From: Tahibacter caeni
GTDB taxonomy: Bacteria > Pseudomonadota > Gammaproteobacteria > Xanthomonadales > Rhodanobacteraceae
Length of the DNA stretch: 36,256 nucleotides
Assembly: GCF_024609805.1 (NCBI RefSeq)
Contig: NZ_JANFVR010000011.1
Span: 1 to 36,256, forward strand
Direction of reading: 5' to 3'
Shown: one piece after another, positions 1 to 8,613 of the stretch
Layout of the letters: each line of letters opens with the position of its first letter
Position numbering within the stretch: the stretch's first letter is position 1
Translations under genes and position numbers: made by a program
The notes under the pieces: generated by a model
What the model was told of the DNA's origin: nothing
Database searches by the model: none
What the model saw: only the letters and a program-made list of their open reading frames with translations

Positions 1-112
1 CGCCGGCCAGCACCGCCGCGACCGCGGCCGGCTCCGGCCGCGGCGCGCGGACGGCCGCGAACGCCGCGACGGCGGCCGAGACGGCAGTGGCGATGGCGGC
101 GATCGAACCCAT
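1..112 (-). CDS. Possible 5' end of a gene leaving the window at its left edge
   Basis: An open frame begins with ATG at 112 on the minus strand and runs off the window without a stop. The 37 visible residues start MGSIAAIATAVSAAVAAF and are almost all Ala, Val, Ile and Phe before an Arg/Pro stretch, as expected for a signal peptide or first membrane helix. No good Shine-Dalgarno sequence lies upstream. Ala-rich open frames are common by chance in DNA this GC-rich, so this is only a candidate. No function can be inferred. Confidence 0.3.
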   Translation of the reverse strand, partial: MGSIAAIATAVSAAVAAFAAVRAPRPEPAAVAAVLAG

Positions 113-776
113 GGTCCGCAGTTCGCAGGAGAGTCGCTGCGAGCCTGACGCGGGCGGCACCCGGGCGGCAGCGGCGAACGGCGCGCGGCGGGCTCGGAAT
201 TTTCCGGTCGGTCCGGCGCGAGTCGATCTGGTCGGCCGCCGCAACGAACATTTCCGTTCCAGCGCCGGTTCGTCCGACACCCGAGCGCGTCGGGCTCGGA
301 GCACGCACCGGTGTCAGGCACCCGCACTCGGTGCGCTCGAGGCACGCCGCCCCGGCCTCGAATGGCGGACATTCCTGTCCGTACCGCCTTGCCGCATGGC
401 GCGAACGCCGGACGCCGCTCTGCCGGCTCCGGCGCAGACCAGCTGCCACGAACACCGTCCCCGCTGGGCTGCGGTCCGTCGCCCACCCTGCCGACACGCG
501 GCGGTTTGCCGGCGGCGGCCGCGACCGCTCGGCGTTACGACATGCGTTCCGATCGGCGTTGCCGGGACGACCCGTCGATCACTTCTCCATGCCCGAACGC
601 CGGGGCCGGCTGCTCCGACAGGGTCCCGCCCCCGCCTGCACGGGCGCCGTCGAGACCGCCCGCTCCCGGCGCGGCGGCCGCTGTCCGGTGAGCAAAGCTT
701 GAGCAAAACCCGCAAACGCGATAAGAACCCGGACTGCCAGCATTCGGGCTGGTGAACCGATGATGGGGAAGGTGCC
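113..776. other. Long gene-poor stretch
   Basis: No convincing gene was found here on either strand. Open frames exist in several phases, but their translations are Arg/Pro/Ala/Gly-rich with no recognisable motif, as expected from random GC-rich DNA. The last 90 bases are less GC-rich and form the upstream region of the gene at 777, with a GGGGAAGG purine run at 764-771. No clear -35/-10 pair, terminator or repeat was seen. Confidence 0.5.
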
Positions 777-1694
777 ATGCATGCATTGAAGCTTGTCGGA
801 ATCGTTCTTGCCGCCCACGCGACGCTGCCGGCGATAGCGGCGGACAACGACGCGCAGGACTGCGCCAAACTCAAGAACAGCCTCCAGCGCGAACCCGCTT
901 GGTATGCGGAGAAATGCCTGGGCCACGCCTACGGCGCGCTGAGTCCGAAGGACGCGCAGGCCGCCGCGCTGCCGAAGAACCTCGGCGACACGACCTACCA
1001 GTTCAACATGCGCGCCACCGGCACCGGCGCCGATTCGCTGCAGTCGTTCCTGCTGCCCAATGCGGGCACGGCGACCATCATCGGCCCGCAGACCGGCAAT
1101 CTGTACGGTCTGGAGTACGACAACGTCGCCGGCCGCATCTACGCGGTCAGCGACGTATTCGGATTCGGCGAATTGAACAAGACCACCGGCGTCTTCACGC
1201 CGACCGTCACGATCACCGGCACGGCGGCGGGCCAGTCGGTCACCGGCCTGGCGTTCCAGACGCCGTCCTCGCCGTACTACCTGTCGACCTCCGACGGCAC
1301 CGTCTCGCAGATCTACACGTTCGATCCGGTCACGGGCGTCGCGACCCTGGTCGGGGCGACCGGCACAGCGCTGATGATCGACATCGCGATCAACGCCTCG
1401 GGCCAGATGTACGGCCACGACATCGCGACCGACAGCATCTACTCGATCAATACCGCGACCGGCGCGGCGACCCTGATCGGCCCCACCGGCGTCAACGCGA
1501 ACTTCGCCCAGGGCATCGAGTTCGACAAGACCACCGGCGTGCTCTACGCCTGGCTGTACGAAGGCGGCGGCGTCAACCGCTTCGCGACGATCGATCTGGC
1601 GACCGGTGCCGCGACGACGGTCGCCTCGCCGCTCGCGGGCGAATACGAAGGGGCGACTACGCCGGTGTCGCTGCAGTCGTTCTCGGTCGACTAG
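777..1694 (+). CDS. Secreted beta-propeller-like protein (DUF4394-type repeats)
   Basis: The 305-residue product starts with a typical signal peptide (Lys near the start, hydrophobic core, then AIAA before DNDAQD), so export is likely. From about residue 95 it is made of repeats of roughly 45 residues, each with a pattern such as TGAATLIGPTG or TGVATLVGATG followed by a stretch like GIEFDKTTGVLYA. This alternation of 'time/place label' and 'value' strands is typical of beta-propeller proteins of the DUF4394 or similar type. No catalytic motif was seen. ATG 777 is chosen because the signal peptide begins there and a purine-rich GGGGAAGG precedes it. It is transcribed convergently with lolD and has no operon partner. 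Function is unknown; an extracellular binding or surface role is a guess. Confidence 0.8.
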   Translation: MHALKLVGIVLAAHATLPAIAADNDAQDCAKLKNSLQREPAWYAEKCLGHAYGALSPKDAQAAALPKNLGDTTYQFNMRATGTGADSLQSFLLPNAGTATIIGPQTGNLYGLEYDNVAGRIYAVSDVFGFGELNKTTGVFTPTVTITGTAAGQSVTGLAFQTPSSPYYLSTSDGTVSQIYTFDPVTGVATLVGATGTALMIDIAINASGQMYGHDIATDSIYSINTATGAATLIGPTGVNANFAQGIEFDKTTGVLYAWLYEGGGVNRFATIDLATGAATTVASPLAGEYEGATTPVSLQSFSVD

Positions 1695-1789
1695 CTAGCG
1701 GCGGCAGGCCGGATCGCGGTAGCGCTCCGCTCCGGCCGGCGCCGGCTTGGGTTCACTCGGCGACTGGGGCGCCGGGTTCCCGCCCGATG

Positions 1790-2497
1790 TCAGGCGGGCG
1801 CGACGAGCCTGCCGCCGTGCAGCTCGAGCACGCGGTCCATGCGCCCGGCCAGGCCGCGGTCGTGGGTCACGAGCACGAAGCTCGTGCCGACTTCGCGGTT
1901 GAGCTCGAGCATCAACGCATAGACCTGCGCCGCGTTCTTCTCGTCGAGATTGCCGGTCGGCTCGTCGCCGAGCACGCAGGCCGGGCGCGTGACGAGCGCG
2001 CGCGCGACGGCGCAGCGCTGGCGCTCGCCGCCGGACATCTCGCCGGGCTTGTGCTCCAGGCGCTGGCCCAAGCCCACGCGCGCGAGCAGTTCGGCCGCCT
2101 CGCGGCGCGCCTGCGCGATCGGCGTGCCGCGGATCAGCAGCGGCATGCAGACGTTCTCGAGCGCGGTGAATTCCGGCAGCAGATGGTGGAACTGGTAGAT
2201 GAAGCCGAGCGAGCGGTTGCGCAGCTCGCCGCGCGCGCGGTCGGACAGCGACGACATGCGCCGGCCGGCCACGTCGATCTCGCCGCTGCTCGGCGTGTCG
2301 AGGCCGCCGAGGATGTGCAGCAAGGTGCTCTTGCCCGAGCCCGAGGCGCCGACGATCGCAAGCGTCTCGCCGCGCGCCACGGCGAAGTCCACGCCGGCCA
2401 GTACTTCGGTGCGCAGCGCGCCTTCCTGGTAGGTCTTGGCGACCTGGGTCGCGCGCAGGACCACGGTGTCGGATGCGCTCATCGCGTTCTCACTCAT
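1790..2497 (-). CDS. lolD: LolD, ATPase of the lipoprotein-releasing ABC transporter
   Basis: LolD powers extraction of outer-membrane lipoproteins from the inner membrane and their transfer to LolA. The 235-residue product has the full ABC ATPase set: Walker [10 protein letters not shown] near residue 50, the signature SGGERQR, Walker B with GDEPTGNLD, and the switch His in LVTHDRGL. Length and motif spelling match the LolD/MacB branch. It overlaps the 3' end of the permease gene by 8 bp, so the two are co-translated and the assignment to Lol rather than another exporter is firm. A second start 15 bases further in (2482) would remove five residues and is equally plausible. Confidence 0.95.
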   Translation of the reverse strand: MSENAMSASDTVVLRATQVAKTYQEGALRTEVLAGVDFAVARGETLAIVGASGSGKSTLLHILGGLDTPSSGEIDVAGRRMSSLSDRARGELRNRSLGFIYQFHHLLPEFTALENVCMPLLIRGTPIAQARREAAELLARVGLGQRLEHKPGEMSGGERQRCAVARALVTRPACVLGDEPTGNLDEKNAAQVYALMLELNREVGTSFVLVTHDRGLAGRMDRVLELHGGRLVAPA

Positions 2498-3731
2498 AGC
2501 GCAGTGCCGCGGCGGGCTGGGTGCGCGCGGCGCGCCAGGCCGGATAGAGGGTCGCGACCAGGGAGAACGCGAAGCCGAGCAGCGCGATCAGGCCCACGTC
2601 GCTCCACTGCATGTCCGACGGCAGATCGCTGATGTAGTAGACGTCAGACGGCAGCACCGAGATGTCCAGGGTCTTCTCGACGTACTTGACGATGCCTTCG
2701 AGATTCAGCGCGAGCACGACGCCGAGCACGGTGCCGATCGCGATGCCGATGACGCCGACGACGACACCCTGCACCATGAACACGCCCATGATGCTGCGCG
2801 GGCTCGCGCCCAGGGTGCGCAGGATCGCGATGTCGGCCTGCTTGTCCTGCACGAGCATGACCAGGGTCGACACCAGGTTGAACGCGGCGACCGCGACGAT
2901 CAGCGAGAGGATCATGAACATGACCCGCTTCTCCATCGCGATGGCCTTGAAGAAGTTCGCGTGGCCCTGCATCCAGTCGCGCACGCGGTAGAAGCTGCCG
3001 AGCTCCTGCGACAGGTCGCGCGCGACCGAGAACGCACGGAACAGGTCGTCGAGCTTCAGGCGCAGGCCGTCGGGACCGTCGACCTGGTACAGCCGCTGCG
3101 CATCCTGCAGGTGCACGATGGCCAGGCCCGCGTCGTACTCCTCCATGCCGATCTCGAAGATGCCGACGACCGTGAAGCGCTTGAGCCGCGGCACCGCGCC
3201 GACCGGCGTCGCGCGGATCTCCGGCGCATAGACCACGACCTGGTCGCCGACGTCGACGCCGAGCTTGTACGACAGTTCGCGGCCGAGCACGATGCCGAAG
3301 CCGCCGGCGACGAGATCGCCGAGCGCGCCGGCCTTCATCTTGCGGTCGACTTCGGAAACCTTCGGCTCTTCCTGCGGCAGCACGCCGCGCAGGATCGCGC
3401 CGCCGACGCGGCTGCCCTGCAGCATGGCCTCGCGCTCGATGAACGGCGCGGCGCCGAGCACGTGCGCGTTGGCTTCGGCCTTTTTCTGCGCGTCGGCCCA
3501 GTCGTGCATGCTGCCGTCGACGCTGCTGATCGTCGCGTGCGAGACCATGCCGAGGATGCGCGTGCGCAGCTCGTTGTCGAAGCCGTTCATGACCGAGATC
3601 ACGACGATCAGCGCGGTGACGCCGAGCGCGATGCCGGCCATCGACACGAGCGAAATGAACGAGATGAAATGATTGCGGCGCTTGGCCCGCGTATAGCGCA
3701 GGCCGATGAACAGCTCTAACGGTCGGAACAT
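2490..3731 (-). CDS. lolC: LolC/LolE-family lipoprotein-releasing permease
   Basis: This is the membrane subunit of the Lol exporter. The product (413 residues from ATG 3731) has the LolC/E plan: an N-terminal helix at about 22-48 preceded by the family-typical [21 protein letters not shown], a large periplasmic MacB-like domain of roughly 220 residues, then three helices near 265-290, 315-345 and 375-400, ending in the FtsX-type tail [18 protein letters not shown]. An upstream in-frame ATG at 3746 adds only MRPTA and is less likely. Only one permease gene accompanies lolD, whereas E. coli has separate lolC and lolE. The protein may therefore act as a LolF-type homodimer, or a second permease lies elsewhere. 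Confidence 0.93.
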   Translation of the reverse strand: MFRPLELFIGLRYTRAKRRNHFISFISLVSMAGIALGVTALIVVISVMNGFDNELRTRILGMVSHATISSVDGSMHDWADAQKKAEANAHVLGAAPFIEREAMLQGSRVGGAILRGVLPQEEPKVSEVDRKMKAGALGDLVAGGFGIVLGRELSYKLGVDVGDQVVVYAPEIRATPVGAVPRLKRFTVVGIFEIGMEEYDAGLAIVHLQDAQRLYQVDGPDGLRLKLDDLFRAFSVARDLSQELGSFYRVRDWMQGHANFFKAIAMEKRVMFMILSLIVAVAAFNLVSTLVMLVQDKQADIAILRTLGASPRSIMGVFMVQGVVVGVIGIAIGTVLGVVLALNLEGIVKYVEKTLDISVLPSDVYYISDLPSDMQWSDVGLIALLGFAFSLVATLYPAWRAARTQPAAALRYE

Positions 3732-3829
3732 GGCCGTGGGTCGCAATCCTTGGGAGCCGGTTCAGACCGGAGAACCGCGCGAGAGTGCAATACGCGCCGC
3801 AGCCGCGCAAGGCGCCGCGGACGCGGCGT

Positions 3830-4276
3830 TCAGCACGTGGTCGGCGGCGGCGGGCGCGCGGCTTCCTGGTCCAGGCGCACGCGCAGGCGCCGGCGTGTAT
3901 CGCGGTCGAGATTGTCGGGCAGCAGGCACAGGGTGACGGCTTCGCCGGCCGCCGTGTGCAGGCGCAGCAGCAGGCTCAGGCCGAACGCGCGCCAGCCGAG
4001 CAGGTGTGCGCCGACGGCGATCTGCGCGCCGTCGAGCAGGGTCCAGACGCCGTCCGCATTCCAGCCGGCGCGGCGCCAGCGCGGCCGGCGCAGCCGCCGC
4101 AGCGTGCGCAACAGGACCAGGGCGACCGCAATACCGACCGCCGCGGCGATCCACGGCCAGCGGCGCAGGCCGCTGAGAGCGATCGCGAGTACGGCGAGCA
4201 GTGCGATGCCGGCCAGCGCGCCGGCGAGCAGCCGCGAAGGCCGCAGCTCAAACGCGATCGCGGCGGCGGATTTCAT
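3830..4276 (-). CDS. ygfX: YgfX/CptA-like inner-membrane protein
   Basis: The product (148 residues from ATG 4276) opens with the family-typical IAFELRPSRLL, followed by two hydrophobic helices at about 15-50 separated by WPWIAAA, and then a soluble domain with WNADGVWTLLDG and a C-terminal LLPDNLDRDTRRRLRVRL. This matches the YgfX (CptA toxin) family, whose gene is normally next to sdhE, as here: its start overlaps the 3' end of sdhE by 29 bp. The family has been described in E. coli as the toxin partner of SdhE/CptB acting on cytoskeletal proteins, but that role is not certain outside enterics. An in-frame ATG at 4309 lies deeper inside sdhE and would add a non-conserved extension. Confidence 0.82.
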   Translation of the reverse strand: MKSAAAIAFELRPSRLLAGALAGIALLAVLAIALSGLRRWPWIAAAVGIAVALVLLRTLRRLRRPRWRRAGWNADGVWTLLDGAQIAVGAHLLGWRAFGLSLLLRLHTAAGEAVTLCLLPDNLDRDTRRRLRVRLDQEAARPPPPTTC

Positions 4277-4496
4277 CGACGATGGCCTGCCAGTCGGCGC
4301 GCGGCGCAACGGCGCGGCCGACCAGCCAGTTCCAGAGATCCGGGTCCTGCACGTCGAGCAGTTCGGCGAACGCCGTCTGCACGGCCGGCGCTGCCGCGGC
4401 GTAGCGCGCGTCGAGCCACCAGCCGACCAGCGCGTCGAGCTCGCGCGTGCCGCGGCGGCAGCGCCAGCGCAGGCGCGCGACGGTCGTGTCGTTCAT
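4248..4496 (-). CDS. sdhE: SdhE, FAD assembly factor for succinate dehydrogenase
   Basis: SdhE (YgfY/Sdh5 family) promotes covalent attachment of FAD to SdhA. The 82-residue product has the expected length, and its conserved RGxxE element is visible as RRGTRELD near residues 14-21. That element is followed by family-typical FAELLDVQDPDLWNWLVGR in the middle and an Ile/Arg-rich tail. It lies 19 bp downstream of sdhB and overlaps ygfX, the common gammaproteobacterial arrangement. Motif, size and position agree, so the identification is secure. Confidence 0.93.
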   Translation of the reverse strand: MNDTTVARLRWRCRRGTRELDALVGWWLDARYAAAAPAVQTAFAELLDVQDPDLWNWLVGRAVAPRADWQAIVDEIRRRDRV

Positions 4497-4515
4497 GCGC
4501 CGGTCCGTCCGCGGC

Positions 4516-5304
4516 TCAGGCGCCCTGGCGCAGCACCATCAGCTTCTTGATCTCGGCGATGGCCTTGGCCGGATTCAGTCCCTTCGGGCAGGTCCGCGCG
4601 CAGTTCAGGATGGTGTGGCAGCGGTACAGGCGGAACGGATCTTCGAGATCGTCCAGGCGCGCGCCGGTGTCCTCGTCGCGGCTGTCGACGATCCAGCGAT
4701 AGGCCTGCAGCAGGATGGCCGGACCGAGATAGCGGTCGCCGTTCCACCAGTAGCTCGGGCAGGACGTGGAGCAGCAGGCGCAGAGGATGCACTCGTACAG
4801 GCCGTCGAGCTTGGCGCGGTCCTCCTTGGACTGCAGCCGCTCGGAATCCGGCGGCGGCGCGCTCTGCGTGCGTATCCAGGGCTTGATCGAGGCGTACTGG
4901 GCGTAGAAATGCGTCAGATCCGGCACGAGGTCCTTGACCACGCTCATAGCCGGCAGCGGATACACCGGCACGTCCTTGCTCTTGCAGTCGGCCACGGCCT
5001 TCGTGCAGGCCAGCGTGTTCGTGCCGTCGATGTTCATCGCGCACGAACCGCAGATGCCTTCGCGGCAGGAACGGCGGAAGGTCAGGGTCGGATCGATCTC
5101 GTTCTTGATCTTGATCAGCGCGTCGAGAACCATCGGGCCGCAGGTCGCCATGTCCACGTCGTAGGTGTCCACGCGCGGGTTCTGGCCGTCGTCCGGGTTC
5201 CAGCGGTAGATCTTGAACGTGCGCACCTTGCTCGCGCCGGCCGGCGCCGGAAAGTGCTTGCCCTTCTGCACCTGGGAATTCTTGGGCAGGGTGAACTCAG
5301 CCAT
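4516..5304 (-). CDS. sdhB: Succinate dehydrogenase iron-sulfur subunit
   Basis: SdhB carries electrons from the flavin of SdhA through three iron-sulfur clusters to quinone at the membrane anchor. The 262-residue protein shows the [2Fe-2S] motif [10 protein letters not shown] with a following Cys in NTLACTKA, the [4Fe-4S] motif [12 protein letters not shown], and the [3Fe-4S]/[4Fe-4S] C-terminal motif [17 protein letters not shown]. Length is slightly above the usual 235-240 because of an N-terminal extension of about 25 residues before [13 protein letters not shown]. Its start codon overlaps the end of the 43-codon ORF by 8 bp. Confidence 0.98.
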   Translation of the reverse strand: MAEFTLPKNSQVQKGKHFPAPAGASKVRTFKIYRWNPDDGQNPRVDTYDVDMATCGPMVLDALIKIKNEIDPTLTFRRSCREGICGSCAMNIDGTNTLACTKAVADCKSKDVPVYPLPAMSVVKDLVPDLTHFYAQYASIKPWIRTQSAPPPDSERLQSKEDRAKLDGLYECILCACCSTSCPSYWWNGDRYLGPAILLQAYRWIVDSRDEDTGARLDDLEDPFRLYRCHTILNCARTCPKGLNPAKAIAEIKKLMVLRQGA

Positions 5305-5428
5305 GTTGCGGACTCCGGGAGGCGGCGATCGCCTCGATTTCTGGCAGCCAGGACGGATCGGACGTGGTCACGACGACCGCGGTCGGGGCGAGCGGGTGGA
5401 AGCGGTGCGGGCGCGGTTGCTCAGCCAT
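5297..5428 (-). CDS. Candidate 43-residue small protein between the Mpo1-like gene and sdhB
   Basis: A 43-codon ORF fills the gap between the Mpo1-like gene and sdhB with nothing left over. Its ATG (5428) overlaps the stop of the upstream gene by 8 bp, and its stop overlaps the sdhB start by 8 bp. The sequence at both junctions is the same, CATGGCTGAG on the coding strand, so each stop TGA lies just inside the next ORF. The peptide begins [15 protein letters not shown] and has a Pro/Arg/His-rich first third, a hydrophobic TAVVVTT, then an acidic stretch around LPEIEAI. No family is recognised. It could be a real coupled small protein, or merely an open frame that keeps ribosomes moving from the Mpo1-like gene into sdhB. 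Confidence 0.45.
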   Translation of the reverse strand: MAEQPRPHRFHPLAPTAVVVTTSDPSWLPEIEAIAASRSPQHG

Positions 5429-5771
5429 GGGCGAAGTTGCGTACCCACTGCCCGCTGAGCACGAAGCGCGGGAAGGTGATGAACTGTTCGACGAAGACGC
5501 GGCCGAGGAAATCCGCCGCACCGAGAAACGGTTCCGGCGCGGCGGCCTCGCGCTTGTGGCCGAAGCCCTGCACGGCGAACGCGAGGACCGCGAACAGCAG
5601 CGCGAACAGCGCCGGCAGCCACAGCCCCGAGGCGAGGAAGCGCACGCAGGCCAGCATGCCGGCGATGAACGCCGGCACCGCGACAAGATGCAGCAGCAGG
5701 TTGAGCCGGTCGCGATGATTGCGCTCGTAGCCCCGCCACTGCCATGCGATCAGCCCGCCTTCGCGCGCCAT
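5421..5771 (-). CDS. Mpo1-like (DUF962-type) small membrane protein
   Basis: The 116-residue product (ATG 5771, 10 bases after the sdhA stop) begins MAREGGLIAWQWRGYERNH. It has two hydrophobic helices at about 30-50 and 53-73, followed by AVQGFGHKREAAAPEPF and a C-terminal EQFITFPRFVLSG. The pattern of two close helices followed by a His-Lys-Arg-Glu motif and a conserved Pro-Phe resembles Mpo1/YGL010w (DUF962) proteins; the yeast member is a dioxygenase that oxidises 2-hydroxy fatty acids. It sits inside the sdh operon between sdhA and sdhB, but a role in the complex is not established. A longer start at 5819 would lie inside sdhA and is unlikely. Family assignment is moderate. Confidence 0.75.
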   Translation of the reverse strand: MAREGGLIAWQWRGYERNHRDRLNLLLHLVAVPAFIAGMLACVRFLASGLWLPALFALLFAVLAFAVQGFGHKREAAAPEPFLGAADFLGRVFVEQFITFPRFVLSGQWVRNFAHG

Positions 5772-5781
5772 GCGGTCGTCC

Positions 5782-7569
5782 TCAGTACACGCGCGGCTTG
5801 GGCGGGACCACGTCGACATCCGCGGTCATCGTATACATGTGCACCGGACGGTAGTCGAACGCGACCTTGCCCTTCGCGTCGACGTTGACGAGCGTGTGCT
5901 TCTGCCAGTTCGCGTCGTCGCGGTCGGGGAAATCCTCGCGCGCATGCGCGCCGCGGCTCTCCGGCCGGTTCTCGGCCGAATACATCGTCGCGACGGCCTG
6001 GCCGAGCAGGTTCTGCAGCTCCAGCGTCTCGATCAGATCGGAGTTCCAGACCAGCGAACGGTCGCTGACGCGCACGTCGGCGAAGGAGTCGAAGGTCTTC
6101 GTGATCGCCGCGCAGCCTTCCTTGAGCGTGCTGCCGGTGCGGAACACCGCGGCGTCCTTCTGCATGACGGCCTGCATCTCGGCACGGATCTTCGCGGTCG
6201 GCGAGCCGCCGCTGGCGTTGCGCAGACGGTCGAAGTTGCCGAGCGCCGCGTCGCAGGCGCTGGCCGGCAGGTCCTTGTGCGGCGCGCCCGGCGTGATGAT
6301 CTCGGCGGCGCGGTTGGCCGCGGCGCGGCCGAACACGACGAGATCGAGCAGCGAATTGGAACCGAGGCGGTTCGCGCCGTGCACCGACACGCAGGCCGCC
6401 TCGCCGATCGCGAACAGGCCCGGCACGACGGCGTCGGGGTCGTCGCCGACCTTGCGCACGACTTCGCCGTGATAGTTGGTCGGAATGCCGCCCATGTTGT
6501 AGTGCACGGTCGGTATCACCGGGATCGGCTGCTTGGTCACGTCCACGCCGGCGAAGATGTGCGCGCTCTCGGCGATGCCCGGCAGCTTCTCGTTGATGAC
6601 CTCGGGGCCGAGGTGCATGAGGTTCAGGTGGATGTGGTCGGCGCCCGCGCCGACGCCGCGCCCTTCGCGGATCTCGATCGTCATCGCGCGCGAAACCACG
6701 TCGCGCGAAGCCAGGTCCTTCGCGTTCGGCGCGTAGCGCTCCATGAAGCGCTCGCCCTTGGAGTTCGTCAGATAGCCGCCCTCGCCGCGCACGCCTTCGG
6801 TGATCAGGCAGCCCGCGCCGTAGATGCCGGTCGGATGGAACTGCACGAACTCCATGTCCTGCAGCGGCAGGCCCGCGCGCAGCACCATGCCGCCGCCGTC
6901 GCCGGTGCAGGTGTGCGCCGAGGTCGCGCTGAAATAGGCTCGGCCGTAGCCGCCGGTCGCGAGCACGACCGCATGGGCGCGGAACAGGTGCAAGGTGCCC
7001 TCGGCCATGTCCAGCGCGATGACGCCGCGGCAGACGCCTTCGGAGTCCATGATCAGGTCGAGCGCGAAATACTCGATGTAGAAGCGCGCGTCGTGCTTGA
7101 GCGACTGCTGGTAGAGCGTGTGCAGGATCGCATGGCCGGTGCGGTCGGCCGCGGCGCAGGTGCGCTGGGCCGTGCCCTTGCCGTAATGCGTGGTCATGCC
7201 GCCGAACGGGCGCTGGTAGATCTTGCCGTCCTCGGTGCGCGAGAACGGCACGCCGTAGTGTTCGAGCTCGATGACGGCCGGAATCGCCTCGCGGCACATG
7301 TATTCGATCGCATCCTGGTCGCCGAGCCAGTCGGAGCCCTTGATGGTGTCGTAGAAATGGAAGCGCCAGTCGTCCTCGCCCATGTTGGCCAGCGCGGCCG
7401 ACATGCCGCCCTGCGCCGCCACGGTGTGCGAACGCGTCGGGAAGACCTTCGTGATGCAGGCTGTGTTGAGGCCCTTGGCCGCCATGCCGAAGGTCGCGCG
7501 CAGGCCCGCGCCGCCGGCGCCGACCACGACCACGTCGTACTTGTGTTGCTGGATCTTGTAGCTTTGCAT
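5782..7569 (-). CDS. sdhA: Succinate dehydrogenase flavoprotein subunit
   Basis: SdhA oxidises succinate to fumarate at the cytoplasmic face of the inner membrane. The product from ATG 7569 is 595 residues, normal for the family. It shows the FAD-binding [13 protein letters not shown] near residue 13, the covalent-FAD His in [10 protein letters not shown] (about His48), the substrate segment [22 protein letters not shown] with its active-site Arg, and the C-terminal [14 protein letters not shown]. An in-frame upstream ATG at 7686 lies inside sdhD and adds a low-complexity Ser-rich extension, so it is rejected. The start lies 4 bases after the sdhD stop. Confidence 0.98.
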   Translation of the reverse strand: MQSYKIQQHKYDVVVVGAGGAGLRATFGMAAKGLNTACITKVFPTRSHTVAAQGGMSAALANMGEDDWRFHFYDTIKGSDWLGDQDAIEYMCREAIPAVIELEHYGVPFSRTEDGKIYQRPFGGMTTHYGKGTAQRTCAAADRTGHAILHTLYQQSLKHDARFYIEYFALDLIMDSEGVCRGVIALDMAEGTLHLFRAHAVVLATGGYGRAYFSATSAHTCTGDGGGMVLRAGLPLQDMEFVQFHPTGIYGAGCLITEGVRGEGGYLTNSKGERFMERYAPNAKDLASRDVVSRAMTIEIREGRGVGAGADHIHLNLMHLGPEVINEKLPGIAESAHIFAGVDVTKQPIPVIPTVHYNMGGIPTNYHGEVVRKVGDDPDAVVPGLFAIGEAACVSVHGANRLGSNSLLDLVVFGRAAANRAAEIITPGAPHKDLPASACDAALGNFDRLRNASGGSPTAKIRAEMQAVMQKDAAVFRTGSTLKEGCAAITKTFDSFADVRVSDRSLVWNSDLIETLELQNLLGQAVATMYSAENRPESRGAHAREDFPDRDDANWQKHTLVNVDAKGKVAFDYRPVHMYTMTADVDVVPPKPRVY

Positions 7570-7573
7570 GGGC

Positions 7574-7963
7574 TCAGCTTCCGAGGGCGATGCGAACGAC
7601 GGCGAGGACGCAGGCCAGCGCACCGAGCACGCAGAGGAATTTGACGGCGAGCTGGGAGACGATCTCCAGGCCCGGCCTGTGGACATAGTCTTCGATGACG
7701 ACCTGCAGGCCGAGCTGGGCGTGCCAGAACACGCTGAGCACGAACGCGACCAGCAGTACCGCGTTCAGCGGCCGCGCGGCGAGCGCGTGCGCGCCGGCGT
7801 AGTCGAGGTGGATCAGGCTCAGCGCGAACCAGACGAACCAGAGCGCGAGCGGCACGAGCGCGACGGCGGTGATGCGCTGGACCGTGAAATGATGCGTGCC
7901 GCTGCGGGCGGGGCCGAGGCCGCGTACGTTCTTCAGCGGCGTGCGCAGATGCTTGTCGTTCAT
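7574..7963 (-). CDS. sdhD: Succinate dehydrogenase membrane anchor subunit SdhD
   Basis: The 129-residue hydrophobic product begins [17 protein letters not shown] and has three predicted helices at about 30-50, 62-85 and 100-122. The segment [18 protein letters not shown] is typical of SdhD, as is [18 protein letters not shown], which contains the likely haem-ligand His and the residues near the quinone site. It starts within the sdhC stop codon (ATGA overlap, 4 bp), showing tight coupling. Longer in-frame starts would extend into sdhC and are rejected. Confidence 0.94.
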   Translation of the reverse strand: MNDKHLRTPLKNVRGLGPARSGTHHFTVQRITAVALVPLALWFVWFALSLIHLDYAGAHALAARPLNAVLLVAFVLSVFWHAQLGLQVVIEDYVHRPGLEIVSQLAVKFLCVLGALACVLAVVRIALGS

Positions 7964-8364
7964 GCGCCACCCCGCTGCAGCAGCACGCAGGCCCAGACCA
8001 GCGCGGTCAGCACGAACGAGCCGATCACGGCGATCCAGCCGGTCATCACGAAGGTCTTGATCGGGAAGCCCGCGCCGGTGTCTTCGAGCAGATGGCGCAG
8101 GCCGTTCAACAGATGGAAGGCCAGCGACCAGGTCCAGCCCAGCAGCAGCAGCTGGCCCAACGGCGAAGCCGCGTAGTGCTGCACGTTCGCATAGGCTTCG
8201 GGACCGGCGGCCAGACTGGCCAGCAGGCATACCAGCAGCACGGTGCCTGCGGCGAGGGCGATGCCTGCGGCACGATGCAGGATCGAGGACACCATCTGGA
8301 TCTGCCAGCGGTAGATCTGGAGGTGCGGTGACTTGGGTCTTGCCGCTTGAGGCATGGTCGCCAT
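7960..8364 (-). CDS. sdhC: Succinate dehydrogenase cytochrome b556 subunit SdhC
   Basis: SdhC anchors the complex and helps bind haem b and ubiquinone. The 134-residue product has the family signature RPKSPHLQIYRWQIQMVSSI, followed by LHRAAGIALA with the conserved Ser/His/Arg of the quinone site. Three hydrophobic helices follow, and the second ends in LAFHLLNGLRHLLEDTG, which supplies the probable haem-ligand His. A start three codons later (8355) is possible. The gene lies 78 bp after the DUF1674 gene and overlaps sdhD by 4 bp. Confidence 0.95.
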   Translation of the reverse strand: MATMPQAARPKSPHLQIYRWQIQMVSSILHRAAGIALAAGTVLLVCLLASLAAGPEAYANVQHYAASPLGQLLLLGWTWSLAFHLLNGLRHLLEDTGAGFPIKTFVMTGWIAVIGSFVLTALVWACVLLQRGGA

Positions 8365-8442
8365 CCTTTACGCCAACCGGGGTACCGATCCGGCGCTGCA
8401 GCGATCCATCCACGCGATGCGGCTCACGCCGCCGGCGCGCGC

Positions 8443-8613
8443 TCAGAAATCGATGCAACGGCCATTCTTCTCCCAGTCGCCGTAGCGGGTCGGCTCCGGC
8501 CCCTGGCGGCCGCCGATTTCACGCGGACGCACGTCGGCGTCCGTCGGTGCCGGGGCGCTGGGCTCGGGCACGACGCGTTCGGGCGGAACTGGCTGGGAAG
8601 TGGATTCGGGCAT
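8443..8613 (-). CDS. DUF1674 / SDHAF4-type succinate dehydrogenase assembly factor
   Basis: The 56-residue product from ATG 8613 has a Pro-rich N-terminal half (PVPPERVVPEPSAPAP) and ends in the invariant DUF1674 motif, REIGGRQGPEPTRYGDWEKN followed by GRCIDF. That motif defines the SDHAF4/Sdh8 family, whose eukaryotic members bind newly flavinylated SdhA and protect it before it joins SdhB. Its place just ahead of sdhC supports the same role here. The in-frame ATG at 8661 adds a stretch not expected in the family. This family is often missed in annotation because of its size, but the C-terminal motif is diagnostic. Confidence 0.9.
   Translation of the reverse strand: MPESTSQPVPPERVVPEPSAPAPTDADVRPREIGGRQGPEPTRYGDWEKNGRCIDF

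Noticed and set aside
87..755. A 222-codon plus-strand frame and overlapping frames in the left gene-poor region
   Set aside because: The translations are Arg/Pro/Ala-rich with no domain, several frames are open at once and none has a good ribosome site, as expected by chance at this GC content.
1735..1746. GCCGGCGCCGGC palindrome between the propeller gene and lolD
   Set aside because: Short GC-only palindromes are expected at this base composition; there is no T-run to make it a terminator.
899..2632. Very long plus-strand frame across the propeller gene and lolD
   Set aside because: It is the shifted or antisense image of two clearly real genes and has an Arg/His/Asp-rich composition without motifs.
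5770..7644. 624-codon frame antisense to sdhA
   Set aside because: Mirror of a conserved gene; its composition reflects sdhA codon bias.
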